64,000 nucleotides of DNA from Yersinia aldovae ATCC 35236 (GCF_000173735.1 NZ_ACCB01000009.1:53763-117762); one strand, 5' to 3'; counted from the first letter of the stretch, positions 17,635 through 30,621 are shown. Notes: generated from the letters alone by a model not told the origin. Program-made: numbers and translations.

Positions 17635-20334
17635 TTAGAACCACTTACCGAAACGGCGGATGTAAAACTGTTTCATCAGTTGCGCAACGATACAGTAGCT
17701 CACCAGCGTGCCGGCCAACCACGGGAAATATTCCCACGGCAGTGGTACCAATCCGACTAAAGTACCTAATGGAGAGAACGGTATATAAATACCAATCGCC
17801 ATAATCACCCCAGTGGTTAATAGCACGGGTAATGCTGCGGTACTTTGAATAAACGGAATTTTTTGCGTTCGAAGCATATGAACCACCAGCGTCTGCGACA
17901 GCAATCCTTCAATAAACCAACCTGATTGGAACAAAGCCTGATGTTCAACACTGTTGGCGGCAAACACGAACCACATCAAAGCGAATGTCGTAATATCAAA
18001 AATTGAGGAGGTCGGCCCGATCCAGAGCATAAAACGGCCAATGTTTTTGGAATCCCACTTACGTGGTTTACGTAAAAACTCTTTGTCCATTTTATCCCAC
18101 GGCAGGGAAAGCTGCGAAATGTCATACATCAGATTTTGTAGCAGCAAGTGGATAGCTAGCATCGGTAAAAACGGTATAAATGCACTGGCAACCAGCACTG
18201 AAAATACGTTACCGAAGTTAGAACTGGCAGTCATATTCAGATATTTGATGATATTACCGAAGGTTTCACGGCCAATAATGACCCCCTCTTCCAACACCAT
18301 CAGATTTTTTTCCAACAAAATAATATCCGCAGACTCTTTGGCTATATCGGTGCCAGTATCGACCGAGATCCCCACATCTGCATCACGTAACGCCGGAGCA
18401 TCATTAATACCGTCCCCGAGGAAACCGACCGTATGACCATTGCTTTGCAACATTTTCAACACGCGCGATTTCTGCATCGGAGTCAGTTTGGTAAACACTG
18501 TGCGCAACTCGACTTCGCGTGCCAGCGTCTCGTCATCCATGATTTCGATATCACGTCCACTCAGCGGTTCGCCCGGTTCAAGCCCTACATCACGGCAAAT
18601 TTTCGCCGTAATTACCGGGTTATCACCGGTCAGGACTTTTATTGCGACACCATTTTCCCGCAATGCAGCAATAGCTTCTTCAGCACTCTCTTTAGGTGGG
18701 TCAAGGAAAGTCAGCAAGCCCTGAACTACCAAATCACGCTCATCGCCAATATTTAACGGCAATTTACTCAGCTCAGTGCCCAACTCGCGGGTGGCAAGTA
18801 ACAGGACACGAAAACCGTCTTCATTATATTGGGTAGAAAGTGCCAGTAATGCAGCGCGACGGGCGTCATCCAGTGGGTATATTTCATCACCTTCACGCAC
18901 ATGGGTACAGGTACTGAGCATCTCCTCCACGGCACCTTTACAGATTAGCCGTTGGTGCTGATGCTCATCTTTTACCACAATAGACAGACGGCGACGGATG
19001 AAATCAAACGGTAGCTCATCGACTTTATTAAAGCTACGTAAGGCATCAATTTCTGGTTTACCACGGCTGAATTTAATAACCGCTTGATCCATCAGATTGC
19101 GCATACCGCTTTGATGATAACTATTCAGCCACGCAAGTTGTAACACCGTGCTGTCATTACTACCAAAGACGTCTATATGGTGTTCCAGAATGATGCGATC
19201 TTGGGTCAAGGTGCCGGTCTTATCTGTACACAGCACATCCATAGCACCAAAGTTCTGTATTGCGTTCAGCCGCTTAACCACAACTTTTCGCCGTGACATC
19301 GCAATGGCACCTTTGGCCAGATTGGAACTTACAATCATCGGTAGCATTTCTGGTGTCAGCCCAACGGCAACCGCCAGTGCAAACAATGCCGCTTCAGTCC
19401 AATCCCCTTTAGTGAAACCATTAATCAGTAATACAATTGGTACCATCACCAACATGAAACGAATCAATAACCAACTAACGCTGTTAACACCACGGTCAAA
19501 TGCGGTTTGAGCGCGGTTGCCGACAATGGACTTAGCAAGCGACCCGAAATAAGTATGCCCACCCGTGGCGACCACCACTGCCATCGCGGTTCCGCTGGCC
19601 ACGTTGGTTCCCATTAGGCAAATATTCGATAACTCAAGTAATTCACTTTCACTATTGGCCACCCCATCGACTGATTTGTGGCTGATAGAAGCCATTGCAT
19701 CATACTTTTCGATCGGGATGGCTTCCCCGGTCAGGATAGCCTGGCTGATAAATAAATCTCTGGATTTAATCAAGCGTAAATCCGCAGGGATCATATCCCC
19801 GGCGGATAACAGAATGATATCGCCCGGCACCAACTCCTTAATGGCTATTTCTTGTTTGACCGGTTGGGCGCTGTAGCTACTACGACGCAGTACTGTTGCG
19901 GTGGTGCGTACCATTGATTTTAGCGCTTCTGCCGCTTTATTCGTCCGGTATTCTTGCCAAAAACGCAGCAGCCCACTGATTAGCACCATCGTCACAATAA
20001 TGCTAACGCCAACCAAGTCTGTTTCTTCACCTTTCTGTAGCGGTAACCAATAATCAGTAAAGAAACTGATCGCCGCTAAAATCATTAACACAAAAATAAA
20101 AGGATTATTAAATGCCGCCAGAAGCTGGATCAGTGCGGGCGGCGCTTTCTCATGAGCAACTTCGTTAATTCCGTATAACTCCAACCGCTCTCTGGCATCT
20201 TCTTCTGTCAGCCCGGTTAAATTCGCATTCAGTTTGGATAATGTTTGATCCAGACTATTTTTAGCCTCCCGCGCAATAACAAAAGGCTTTTTATTATTGC
20301 TGTGGCTGGTTCCTGTTTTTTTAAATTTGGTCAT
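17635..20334 (-). CDS. mgtB: Magnesium-importing P-type ATPase MgtB
   Basis: This 899-residue P-type ATPase follows Salmonella MgtB rather than MgtA: EVAHE-x-PPALIQLL near residue 60, FITDYWLPL-like segment, and a nearly identical C-terminal 200 residues. It carries the phosphorylation motif DKTGT, the phosphatase loop TGE, the hinge GDGINDAPAL, and about ten TM helices. It moves Mg2+ into the cytosol at the cost of ATP under Mg2+ limitation. It is the second gene of an mgtC-mgtB operon, 240 bases after mgtC; a 13-codon ORF with a strong ribosome site lies in that gap. Confidence 0.97.
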   Translation of the reverse strand: MTKFKKTGTSHSNNKKPFVIAREAKNSLDQTLSKLNANLTGLTEEDARERLELYGINEVAHEKAPPALIQLLAAFNNPFIFVLMILAAISFFTDYWLPLQKGEETDLVGVSIIVTMVLISGLLRFWQEYRTNKAAEALKSMVRTTATVLRRSSYSAQPVKQEIAIKELVPGDIILLSAGDMIPADLRLIKSRDLFISQAILTGEAIPIEKYDAMASISHKSVDGVANSESELLELSNICLMGTNVASGTAMAVVVATGGHTYFGSLAKSIVGNRAQTAFDRGVNSVSWLLIRFMLVMVPIVLLINGFTKGDWTEAALFALAVAVGLTPEMLPMIVSSNLAKGAIAMSRRKVVVKRLNAIQNFGAMDVLCTDKTGTLTQDRIILEHHIDVFGSNDSTVLQLAWLNSYHQSGMRNLMDQAVIKFSRGKPEIDALRSFNKVDELPFDFIRRRLSIVVKDEHQHQRLICKGAVEEMLSTCTHVREGDEIYPLDDARRAALLALSTQYNEDGFRVLLLATRELGTELSKLPLNIGDERDLVVQGLLTFLDPPKESAEEAIAALRENGVAIKVLTGDNPVITAKICRDVGLEPGEPLSGRDIEIMDDETLAREVELRTVFTKLTPMQKSRVLKMLQSNGHTVGFLGDGINDAPALRDADVGISVDTGTDIAKESADIILLEKNLMVLEEGVIIGRETFGNIIKYLNMTASSNFGNVFSVLVASAFIPFLPMLAIHLLLQNLMYDISQLSLPWDKMDKEFLRKPRKWDSKNIGRFMLWIGPTSSIFDITTFALMWFVFAANSVEHQALFQSGWFIEGLLSQTLVVHMLRTQKIPFIQSTAALPVLLTTGVIMAIGIYIPFSPLGTLVGLVPLPWEYFPWLAGTLVSYCIVAQLMKQFYIRRFGKWF

Positions 20335-20433
20335 AACGCTTCTCTTTTAATTCTAAACGCACAGGACTTACCCGCTCTATTATTGAGAGGTAAATGTGCT
20401 GAACTATCATTGCGCTGCCAATATTATATTTAA

Positions 20434-20475
20434 TTAGCAGCAGCTAGTTAACTTAACTCCGGGGTGCTCGTCCAT
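20434..20475 (-). CDS. Possible 13-residue leader peptide before mgtB
   Basis: A short frame MDEHPGVKLTSCC starts seven bases after TAAGGAG, one of the best ribosome sites in the region, and ends 100 bases before the mgtB ATG. The same length (13 codons, also starting Met-Asp) is seen in the mgtC leader. Role unknown; a translational control of mgtB is conceivable. Confidence 0.45.
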   Translation of the reverse strand: MDEHPGVKLTSCC

Positions 20476-20574
20476 AACAACTCCTTACTACCACAAGGGT
20501 TAGTGTTATTTTAAATAACCTAATAAAATTACGATTAAATAGAACAGTACTTTCGTACTCTATTTTATTCTCCG

Positions 20575-21273
20575 TCAAACAGGCAGTTCAGACGCAATAC
20601 GCCAATGAATAGCACTAACACTGCGTTCCAAACTCACGCGACAAACAATATTTTCAATTTCTTTTTGTGCTGCTGGTGTCGCCATTATTTCAGCGCAGAC
20701 TTCCAATTGCCCTGGCCGGGCAATATCAGCACTACAGAGTGACTGTAGCCGTAATGCCATACCATTTAGCGCTTGTAATATTAGAGTACGGACCAATACT
20801 TCATCTTCGGCACCACAAGTAACCTGAATCCGATAACGCACTTCTAAATCCACCGCTTGCTGCTGCGGCTGCATATTAATACGCTGCGCAGCCTCACGTA
20901 ATAATATATTGGCACACAGGATGACACCGGTCGCAACCACCGCATTCCAATACAAGCCAAGGCCGCAAAGCACACCAATACCCGCAGAACACCACAGCGT
21001 AGCTGCCGTATTAAGACCGCGGATATTCATGCCCTCACGCATAATGACACCGGCCCCCAGAAAGCCAATACCAGAGACAACTTGTGCAGCAATGCGACCG
21101 GGGCTATCGGGTGATGTCGCATAAGAGCTAAGAATAAAGACGGCGGCACCGGTAGCAACTAATGCATTAGTGCGCAAACCCGCCATACGCTGACGCCATT
21201 GTCTTTCGGCACCAATTAATGCGCCCAAGCACATCGCCAGTAATAAATTCACAACAAAAGGAGTTAATGCCAT
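20575..21273 (-). CDS. mgtC: Virulence/low-Mg membrane protein MgtC
   Basis: This 232-residue protein of the MgtC/SapB family is highly similar to Salmonella MgtC (ALIGAERQWRQRMAGLRTNALVATGAAVFILSS, GAGVIMREGMN-RGLNTAATLWCSAGIGVLCGLG, ANILLREAAQRIN). It has about five TM helices followed by a C-terminal ACT-like cytosolic domain. GGAGAG fits the ATG at 21273; an ATG four codons earlier lies within that ribosome site. In Salmonella, MgtC inhibits the F1Fo ATP synthase and is needed in macrophages and low Mg2+. It is the first gene of the operon, preceded by a PhoP-type box and a leader of about 350 bases. Confidence 0.96.
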   Translation of the reverse strand: MALTPFVVNLLLAMCLGALIGAERQWRQRMAGLRTNALVATGAAVFILSSYATSPDSPGRIAAQVVSGIGFLGAGVIMREGMNIRGLNTAATLWCSAGIGVLCGLGLYWNAVVATGVILCANILLREAAQRINMQPQQQAVDLEVRYRIQVTCGAEDEVLVRTLILQALNGMALRLQSLCSADIARPGQLEVCAEIMATPAAQKEIENIVCRVSLERSVSAIHWRIASELPV

Positions 21274-21640
21274 GATTCTCTCCATGAAATAATCATTGGT
21301 AGAATAATCATGTGCTATTTAGCACACAGGTAATTGTGCCGAGCTATATACCCTAGGGTATTACTCAGCAATAACCAGTGTGGCTATCTGGAGGAAATAG
21401 TGCGTGGCTGTTAAATAACATAATAAAATTCCAAATTAACACCCTCGATAAATGATTATCGAGTTAAATCGTCATTTGGGGTTGCACAACTCAGGGAATA
21501 AGAGAGGGTGCTGCCCGCCATTTTTCGGCAAGCAACAAATCAGAAGAAAGATCGGTTAGCTTGCCTTGCTTATTTGACTAGTACTTTGCGTGTCCATTAG
21601 TTTCTCCACCGAAATTTTTCAAGAGTATAATTGCGAGTGA
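21274..21640 (-). ncRNA. Long structured 5' leader of mgtCB
   Basis: The transcript from the predicted PhoP-dependent promoter would have a leader of about 350 bases. It contains a 13-codon ORF (21556-21597), a perfect hairpin CTCGATAA-N4-TTATCGAG (21444-21463), a GC-rich imperfect hairpin near 21508-21535, and a short hairpin GTGCTA-TT-TAGCAC next to the mgtC start. Salmonella mgtCBR also has a long leader that senses cellular state through small ORFs, but this sequence does not look like the Salmonella one. The regulatory role is inferred. Confidence 0.5.
21556..21597 (-). CDS. Possible 13-residue leader peptide in the mgtC 5' leader
   Basis: The short frame MDTQSTSQISKAS begins eight bases after GGAG (GGTGGAGAAACTA-ATG) and ends 283 bases before mgtC. 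It is Ser/Thr/Gln-rich and differs from the Salmonella leader peptides as I recall them. A coding role is inferred from the ribosome site and position only. Confidence 0.5.
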   Translation of the reverse strand: MDTQSTSQISKAS

Positions 21641-21663
21641 TAATTATGTAAAGGTTATATTTC

Positions 21664-21680
21664 TAAACAAAGCTTAAACC
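21664..21680 (-). promoter_or_regulatory. PhoP box upstream of mgtC
   Basis: On the minus strand it reads GGTTTA-AGCTT-TGTTTA, a direct hexamer repeat with five-base spacing that fits the PhoP consensus (T/G)GTTTA-N5-(T/G)GTTTA. It is oriented toward mgtC, about 390 bases upstream of its ATG, with an AT-rich -10 candidate (ATAATTAT) about 15 bases downstream. Confidence 0.8.
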
Positions 21681-22157
21681 AGCGAGGACAAATTAAATAA
21701 TAGTATTAACCATAGGAATATATAGTCAAAATAATTGGCATTACCATCGATGCCTTAAGCAAACCAAATTGCGTTTGCCGCAGCCAAAGGATCATCTCAT
21801 CAAGCCATACTAATGCCATCGTTGCAGCAGAAAAAGATATCGTAATCTATTGAGCTAATCCGTGTTGGTGTACCTAACTTCCCTTCTCTACCCAACAGCA
21901 GCAGTAAATATTGCCACCACACGCGCTGTCGGCAACGACTCATATCAAGTCATTGACGTAATTACAGAAATAGAGTGAATCATTAAGCCAAATTGCGACT
22001 GAGATCTCATTTATAACCCTAACTATTTTAGGACCGTTGCCGATAGATTCTTAAAGGATTGTTAAGAAAATTTAAGATAAGAGGTGGATTAACTTTACCT
22101 AACGATACCCGTCAGACAAGGAATTTTCCTCCAGCGATTATAGAAACGGAACTAACA
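21681..22157. promoter_or_regulatory. Divergent intergenic region between the mgtC promoter and a receptor gene
   Basis: About 480 bases between the PhoP box and the receptor start. It contains the possible FliA promoter at 22020-22046 and, at about 21997-22016, a 20-base motif shared with the uspC upstream region. Otherwise nothing was recognised. Confidence 0.5.
22020..22046 (+). promoter_or_regulatory. Possible FliA (sigma-28) promoter of the third receptor gene
   Basis: TAACTATT, 11 bases, GCCGATAG. The -10 matches 7 of 8 consensus bases and the -35 matches 5 of 8, with exact spacing. A start near 22053 gives a leader of about 105 bases to the ATG at 22158 and leaves almost no leader for an upstream in-frame TTG at 22059. 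Confidence 0.6.
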
Positions 22158-23882
22158 ATGAAAAGTGGAAGTACGCATCAGCCATTGGACATAAAAATAG
22201 CCCCAGAGCCTAATAATACGAAAGTATTATTTGTTAATAACCTGCGTCTGGTTACTTTGTTTATCGCTATATTGGCGGGAATACTGCTGTTATTTGCCGC
22301 AGCAATCGGTACCTCTGGCTACTTTTTAAAACAGAGTAACCAATCACTGGCGCAAGCGACGCAAGAACTGGACATCCGTTTGGGGCTGTCTAACAGTTCA
22401 AATCATCTGCGCACAGCCCGCCTGATCTTGATTCAGGCTGCATCATCCGCACGTATTGGTGACACTACCGGTTATCAACAGGGTTTGAAAAATGCAGCAG
22501 AACGCATTGCACAGTCACAACAAATGTTTGATCTCTACTATAACCGCCCTATTAAATCTGAAACTGACACCGCTTTGGATGTCCCACTGAAAAAAGCCTA
22601 CGAGCAGTATCGTGATGATGGGATAAAACCCATGCTCGCATCGACTAAAGAAGGCCATTTCGAAGAAGTTATCTCACTTGAGGCAGAAAAACTCAATCCG
22701 CTGGATGAGGCTTATGATGAACCATTGCTGAAAGCGGTAAAATATCGTACTGAACAAGCTAATCTGATTAATCAGACCGCACAACAGGAAGCACGCCTCG
22801 GTTATATTCTGATGGGCAGTGCCTTTATTCTGGCTATCGTACTGACGGCCATTGCCTTTTTGGTGATCAGTAAAGTTATTATCAACCCGATTAATTGGTT
22901 GGTTGAACGCATTCAGCGCATTGCTCAAGGTGACCTGACACAAGCCTGCGGCTCATTTGGTCGTAATGAAATTGGGGTGTTAGGTAAGAACATTCAGCAG
23001 ATGCAAGACTCTTTATCTACCACGGTTGAAGCCGTTCGTAGCAGTGCTGAATCTATCTATAAGGGGTCCAGCGAAATAGCATTAGGCAATACCGACCTTT
23101 CTGCTCGCACCGAACAACAAGCGGCAGCACTGGAGCAAACTGCCGCCAGCATGGAACAATTGACCGCGACCGTGAAGCAGAACGCTGAAAATGCCCATCA
23201 CGCCAGCCAACTCGCAGCCAATGCGTCAGGCAAAGCGGTTCAAGGGGGCGATATTGTGAATGATGTTATCAGCACGATGGACAAAATCTCTCTCAGTTCA
23301 ATGAAAATTGCTGAAATCACCAATGTTATCAATAGCATCGCTTTTCAAACAAATATCCTGGCACTGAATGCAGCGGTAGAGGCAGCAAGAGCCGGTGAGC
23401 AAGGGCGTGGATTCGCGGTTGTGGCCAGTGAAGTGCGCAATCTGGCACAGCGCAGCGCAGATGCCGCCAAAGAGATCGAATCTTTGATTGAAGCGTCAGT
23501 TGACCTCATTGGTGATGGCTCCATTTTGGTTTCAGATGCCGGTAAAACAATGAATGAGATCGTGACGGCTGTTATTCATGTTACTGATATTATGGGCGAA
23601 ATAGCATCAGCATCCGATGAGCAGAGTCGTGGTATCAGCCAGGTTGCGCAAGCAATATCTGAAATGGATGACGTTACGCAACAAAATGCCTCTTTGGTTC
23701 AGGAAGCTTCAGCGGCGGCGGCCTCTTTGGAACAACAAGGTGAAATACTGACTCAGGCTGTCGCAGTATTTCGTCTAAACGGCCATCGCCCTGCGCCAAC
23801 GGTTAAACAATCAACCAAACTGAAAAGTACCAGCGTGAATAAGAAGACAGATGATGATTCATTCAATTGGGAAAAGTTCTGA
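22158..23882 (+). CDS. Methyl-accepting chemotaxis protein ending in NWEKF
   Basis: This 574-residue receptor has an N-terminal TM at about 35-58, a periplasmic four-helix-bundle-like sensor of about 150 residues unlike Tsr/Tar, TM2 at about 215-238, HAMP, and a canonical signalling hairpin ([45 protein letters not shown]). The C-terminus FNWEKF is a variant of the NWETF docking pentapeptide, so it probably tethers CheR/CheB. The frame is open back to a TTG at 22059, but the ATG at 22158 fits the promoter and the conserved start better. It is monocistronic and outside the main che operon. Ligand unknown. Confidence 0.9.
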   Translation: MKSGSTHQPLDIKIAPEPNNTKVLFVNNLRLVTLFIAILAGILLLFAAAIGTSGYFLKQSNQSLAQATQELDIRLGLSNSSNHLRTARLILIQAASSARIGDTTGYQQGLKNAAERIAQSQQMFDLYYNRPIKSETDTALDVPLKKAYEQYRDDGIKPMLASTKEGHFEEVISLEAEKLNPLDEAYDEPLLKAVKYRTEQANLINQTAQQEARLGYILMGSAFILAIVLTAIAFLVISKVIINPINWLVERIQRIAQGDLTQACGSFGRNEIGVLGKNIQQMQDSLSTTVEAVRSSAESIYKGSSEIALGNTDLSARTEQQAAALEQTAASMEQLTATVKQNAENAHHASQLAANASGKAVQGGDIVNDVISTMDKISLSSMKIAEITNVINSIAFQTNILALNAAVEAARAGEQGRGFAVVASEVRNLAQRSADAAKEIESLIEASVDLIGDGSILVSDAGKTMNEIVTAVIHVTDIMGEIASASDEQSRGISQVAQAISEMDDVTQQNASLVQEASAAAASLEQQGEILTQAVAVFRLNGHRPAPTVKQSTKLKSTSVNKKTDDDSFNWEKF

Positions 23883-24025
23883 GTTAACAAAAAATCAGTC
23901 CAGCTAAATTGAAAGAGTACCAGGCAGAACCGGAGGATAAAGTGAAAACCATCCTCCGGTTTTATTTCAGTACAAAAGGCAATGTAATGCGCTAGGTTGT
24001 GCACAAACCGAGGGAGGAATGAGTG

Positions 24026-24217
24026 CTACTTGTGTAGTGGTTCAACAAAGGTGCCATCATGGCTATCAATTTCATTAAAGAACCAGACCCCTGCCGGATA
24101 ATCCTCCAATGAAACCAAATACATGACACCCTCGCTAAACTGTTCTACCTCTAAAACAACCCCTTCGCGCCGAGGGCCGCCGTCGGTTTTTACGGTCACC
24201 CGATCATTAACTTTCAT
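24026..24217 (-). CDS. dsrB: Small conserved protein DsrB
   Basis: This 63-residue protein starts [17 protein letters not shown], matching E. coli DsrB (62 residues) almost residue for residue, with [16 protein letters not shown] and FFNE...DGTFVEP. It is a small beta-rich soluble protein; in E. coli the gene lies near rcsA and the fli genes and is expressed in stationary phase. Its biochemical role is unknown. Confidence 0.92.
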   Translation of the reverse strand: MKVNDRVTVKTDGGPRREGVVLEVEQFSEGVMYLVSLEDYPAGVWFFNEIDSHDGTFVEPLHK

Positions 24218-24421
24218 GCTATTACCTTTAAATCAATTAATGCTGCTAGTGTAGTACAGAATTAGGTGAGAATGATAAGGTTTACGTAGCGATAACGACA
24301 TACTTCTTAGAACAAATATCAGGGAGCAAAAAAGGATTTTTTACCTAAGAGGGCAGTGACAATGGAGCGTTACAAGGCTAAGAGAGGAGGCGTTTTAGAT
24401 TTAGCTTATTGTACAAAGTAA

Positions 24422-24447
24422 AAAACCCGCCTTAGCGGGTTTTTTTA
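24422..24447. terminator. Intrinsic terminator after the cold-shock gene
   Basis: The stem AACCCGC / GCGGGTT has a 4-base loop and is flanked by A-runs and T-runs, so it can act in both directions. It lies 18 bases beyond the stop of the minus-strand cold-shock gene. Confidence 0.9.
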
Positions 24448-24465
24448 TAATCAGCCAAGGGCCAA

Positions 24466-24678
24466 TTAGATTGCAGTTACGTTTGCTGCAGACGGACCTT
24501 TAGCACCGTTCTCGATAGAGAACTGTACATTCTGGCCTTCAGCCAGGGTCTTGAAGCCTTGATCTTGGATTGCAGAGAAGTGAACGAACACGTCTTTGCT
24601 GCCATCAGCTGGAGTGATGAAACCGAAGCCTTTAGACTCGTTGAACCACTTTACTTGACCTTTCATCATGTTAGACAT
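24466..24678 (-). CDS. Cold-shock-domain protein (CspC/CspE class)
   Basis: This is a single cold-shock domain of 70 residues with both RNA-binding motifs, KGFGFI and [28 protein letters not shown] resembles E. coli CspC most, while the N-terminus MSNMMKG resembles CspA/B/G. It is an RNA chaperone that melts structure in transcripts. Monocistronic, with a strong intrinsic terminator. Which paralogue it is cannot be decided from this window. Confidence 0.93.
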   Translation of the reverse strand: MSNMMKGQVKWFNESKGFGFITPADGSKDVFVHFSAIQDQGFKTLAEGQNVQFSIENGAKGPSAANVTAI

Positions 24679-28232
<3,554 letters not shown>

Positions 28233-28581
28233 AATGAATTATAAGTAACATATTGATACATAACTATAATGGCTTAACGCAATTTCGGATTTATACCTAT
28301 ATCGATAAAAATAGAATATTCATACAATCAATGTGCCCCAAGTCTCTCTTAGTCTTGATTGTCAAATGCAAGTAAGCCATACATGCATTATTCTTTTGCA
28401 AAATTTCCGCGCCCACACTGTTGGGCGCTTTTTTTTAGCCTCTCACAGTTCTTACAGACTGCCCTTTCCCGCAGCTTACGCACATTCACACCATGAATTG
28501 TTTCGCTTACCAGACTAAGATACTGACTCAGTCATCAGCATTGTGTCTGATTGAGCACCGCCACGCGATAAGAGGAATATT
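28233..28581. other. Intergenic region between lacZ and a quinone oxidoreductase
   Basis: About 350 bases. It contains the terminator at 28409-28436 and, after it, the presumed promoter of the next gene. No ORF with a ribosome site was seen. Confidence 0.6.
28409..28436 (+). terminator. Intrinsic terminator downstream of lacZ
   Basis: The stem GCGCCCA / TGGGCGC has a 6-base loop followed by eight T, on the plus strand. It is about 180 bases after the lacZ stop. Confidence 0.88.
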
Positions 28582-29592
28582 ATGACATCGTTAACTCATC
28601 TCCCGGCGAATATGGTCGCGATAGAAATCAGCCAGTTTGGTGGGCCTGAAGTCTTAAGCGCAGTAACTCGCCCAACACCGATGCCTGCCGCCAGCGAAAT
28701 TCTGGTTAAAGTTTCAGCCGCCGGCGTTAACCGCCCCGATGTCATGCAACGCCGTGGTCATTATGCACCGCCACCAGGGGCATCAGATATCCCAGGATTA
28801 GAAGTCGCCGGTGAAGTTGTCGCGATGGCCGCAGATGTCAGCCGCTTTAAAATCGGTGATAAAGTGTGTGGATTGATCGCCGGAGGCGGTTATGCACAGT
28901 TTTGCGCGATACACGAAACAAATGCCTTACGAATTCCCGCCGGGCTTACTGCCATAGAAGCCGCGGCCTTACCGGAAACATTCTTTACGGTTTGGGCCAA
29001 CCTGTTCCAACGTGGGCATCTTACCGCCGGTGAAACCGTGTTAATTCATGGTGGGTCTTCTGGCATAGGGACAACGGCCACCTTACTGAGTAAGGCATTT
29101 GGCGCAAAGATGGTTATCGTGACTGTTGGGTCGGAGGAGAAGCGTCAGGCCTGCCTGTCGCTGGGGGCTGATGTTGCCATTAATTATCACACCCACGACT
29201 TTGTGGCTGAAACTAAACGCGCCACCGCCGGCAAAGGCGTGGATGTTATTGTCGATTTAATTGCCGGTGATTATGTCGCGCGAAATTACGAGGCGGCAGC
29301 CATGAATGGCCGCATTGTTCAAATTGGCACACAGAATGGCAATGCTAAAGATCTTAACCTTATGCTGCTGTTGTTAAAACGCCTGACACATACAGGCTCC
29401 ACATTACGTTCGCGCAGTGTTGCGGAAAAAGCATTGATTGCCAGAGAGTTGGAGCAACAAGTGTGGCCGCTATTGGGCGAGAGTAAAATGAAACCACAAA
29501 TCTTCCGCACCTTCCCGTTGGAGCAGGTGTCAAAAGCTCACGAATTGATGGAAAGCAGCACGCATATCGGCAAGATTGTTCTGACAGTTTAG
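28582..29592 (+). CDS. NAD(P)H:quinone oxidoreductase, PIG3-type zinc-independent MDR
   Basis: This 336-residue medium-chain dehydrogenase/reductase has the N-terminal GroES-like fold with NRPDVMQRRGHYAPPPGASDIPGLEVAGEV, and a Rossmann domain with HGGSSGIGTTA near residue 155. No structural or catalytic zinc ligands are visible. The pattern is that of the PIG3/quinone oxidoreductase subfamily, which reduces quinones with NADPH. AAGAGG precedes the ATG. It is single and flanked by a 7-bp tandem repeat. Confidence 0.85.
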   Translation: MTSLTHLPANMVAIEISQFGGPEVLSAVTRPTPMPAASEILVKVSAAGVNRPDVMQRRGHYAPPPGASDIPGLEVAGEVVAMAADVSRFKIGDKVCGLIAGGGYAQFCAIHETNALRIPAGLTAIEAAALPETFFTVWANLFQRGHLTAGETVLIHGGSSGIGTTATLLSKAFGAKMVIVTVGSEEKRQACLSLGADVAINYHTHDFVAETKRATAGKGVDVIVDLIAGDYVARNYEAAAMNGRIVQIGTQNGNAKDLNLMLLLLKRLTHTGSTLRSRSVAEKALIARELEQQVWPLLGESKMKPQIFRTFPLEQVSKAHELMESSTHIGKIVLTV

Positions 29593-29607
29593 CGCCGTTA
29601 ATAGCTG

Positions 29608-29656
29608 TAATAGCTAATAGCTAATAGCTAATAGCTAATAGCTAATAGCTAATAGC
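29608..29656. repeat. 7-bp tandem repeat (VNTR)
   Basis: Seven perfect copies of TAATAGC lie head to tail, with one more copy at 29599-29605 offset by two bases. It starts about 16 bases after the oxidoreductase stop. Short tandem repeats like this vary in copy number between strains. Confidence 0.95.
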
Positions 29657-29695
29657 GGTAAAATTAATCGTTATAAGATAATCACTATCCCCCTT

Positions 29696-29740
29696 CATCC
29701 GGTGAAAAAAAATGCGTAAGCAGCATTATCTCACCGGATG
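29696..29740. repeat. Large intergenic hairpin
   Basis: The outer stem CATCCGGTGA / TCACCGGATG (10 bp, perfect) encloses an inner stem AATGC / GCATT. The A8 on one side means minus-strand transcripts would carry a U-run inside the structure. It may be a small dispersed palindromic repeat or a terminator of the preceding gene. Confidence 0.65.
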
Positions 29741-29939
29741 GACCATAGCAGACATTCACATTGCCCCCAGATTCAGCTATAACATAATAGTATTATGGTA
29801 TAGAAACTCACCACAACCTATAACAGTTTAGCTAACTAATTTATTAAACTGATATACTTTGAATTCAGCCTTCCATGCTAATCTATAACAAGCCGTAATG
29901 GTTTAATTTGAATAAGTCATTAATCACAAGGTCATAATT

Positions 29940-30470
29940 ATGGACATAATTAAAAAAATATTAATCGACGATATCGCACGGATAAATCTAAAAGAAAAAA
30001 GAGACGGTCGGTTAAAATTTAACAGCGATTTTGTCTACAAACATCCCTACCTGTGTCTGGCGATGTTGATTTCCTATGTTTTTGTCTTGGTCTTAATGTA
30101 CTTAACGCCCTATTTCGGTTCTGGCTATATGATTGCCTTTACCGTTTTCTTTGCACTGATGTCTACCATTTTAATGATGGAAATCAAGCCGATATTTAAG
30201 TTTGAAGATATAGGTATTCTTGATTTACGTGTTTGCTACAACGGGGAGTGGTTCTTTAGTCGTGCGTTATCGACTCAGGCAATTGACGAAATATTAAATA
30301 ATAAAAATATCAGTGATGACTTTAAACTTCGTTTTAAACATATAATTAATAACAAAGGCGAAATAGATTTCTATGATGTTTACGACTTGGCCTACCTGCC
30401 AAAAAAGTCACAACACATCAGTGAACCCAGTGCTAATGCACCACTTGCCAGCACTTCTGCCCTCAGATAA
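29940..30470 (+). CDS. ylaC: YlaC-family inner-membrane protein
   Basis: This 176-residue protein resembles E. coli YlaC: IKKILIDDIARINLKEKRD at the start, a KHP motif before two TM helices (about 40-85), then EDIGILDLRVCYNGEWFF and a soluble C-terminal part with KGEIDFYDVYDLA. The function is unknown. The last 20 residues (Ser/Ala-rich) extend beyond the family core. It is preceded by a long AT-rich promoter region. Confidence 0.85.
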   Translation: MDIIKKILIDDIARINLKEKRDGRLKFNSDFVYKHPYLCLAMLISYVFVLVLMYLTPYFGSGYMIAFTVFFALMSTILMMEIKPIFKFEDIGILDLRVCYNGEWFFSRALSTQAIDEILNNKNISDDFKLRFKHIINNKGEIDFYDVYDLAYLPKKSQHISEPSANAPLASTSALR

Positions 30471-30621
30471 TCCCCGTTATCGCTCTCTTCACGCCCACCG
30501 TAAAACTAAATCTGGTGGGCCGATTTATCTGATAGATAGAAATTGTTAGGCAGATACCGCCAACGTATTAGATTTTTGTCTATAATCCACTGCTTAACCT
30601 AATTATAAGAGGCGGGTAGTC

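Noticed and set aside
17954..18436. 160-residue open frame antisense to mgtB
   Set aside because: mgtB is a full-length conserved gene; this frame has no family pattern.
22059..22157. TTG start giving the receptor a 33-residue extension
   Set aside because: It would leave a leader of only a few bases after the predicted FliA start, and the extension has no receptor-like features.
29599..29656. CRISPR-like direct repeats
   Set aside because: The repeats are contiguous 7-mers with no spacers, and no cas genes are present.
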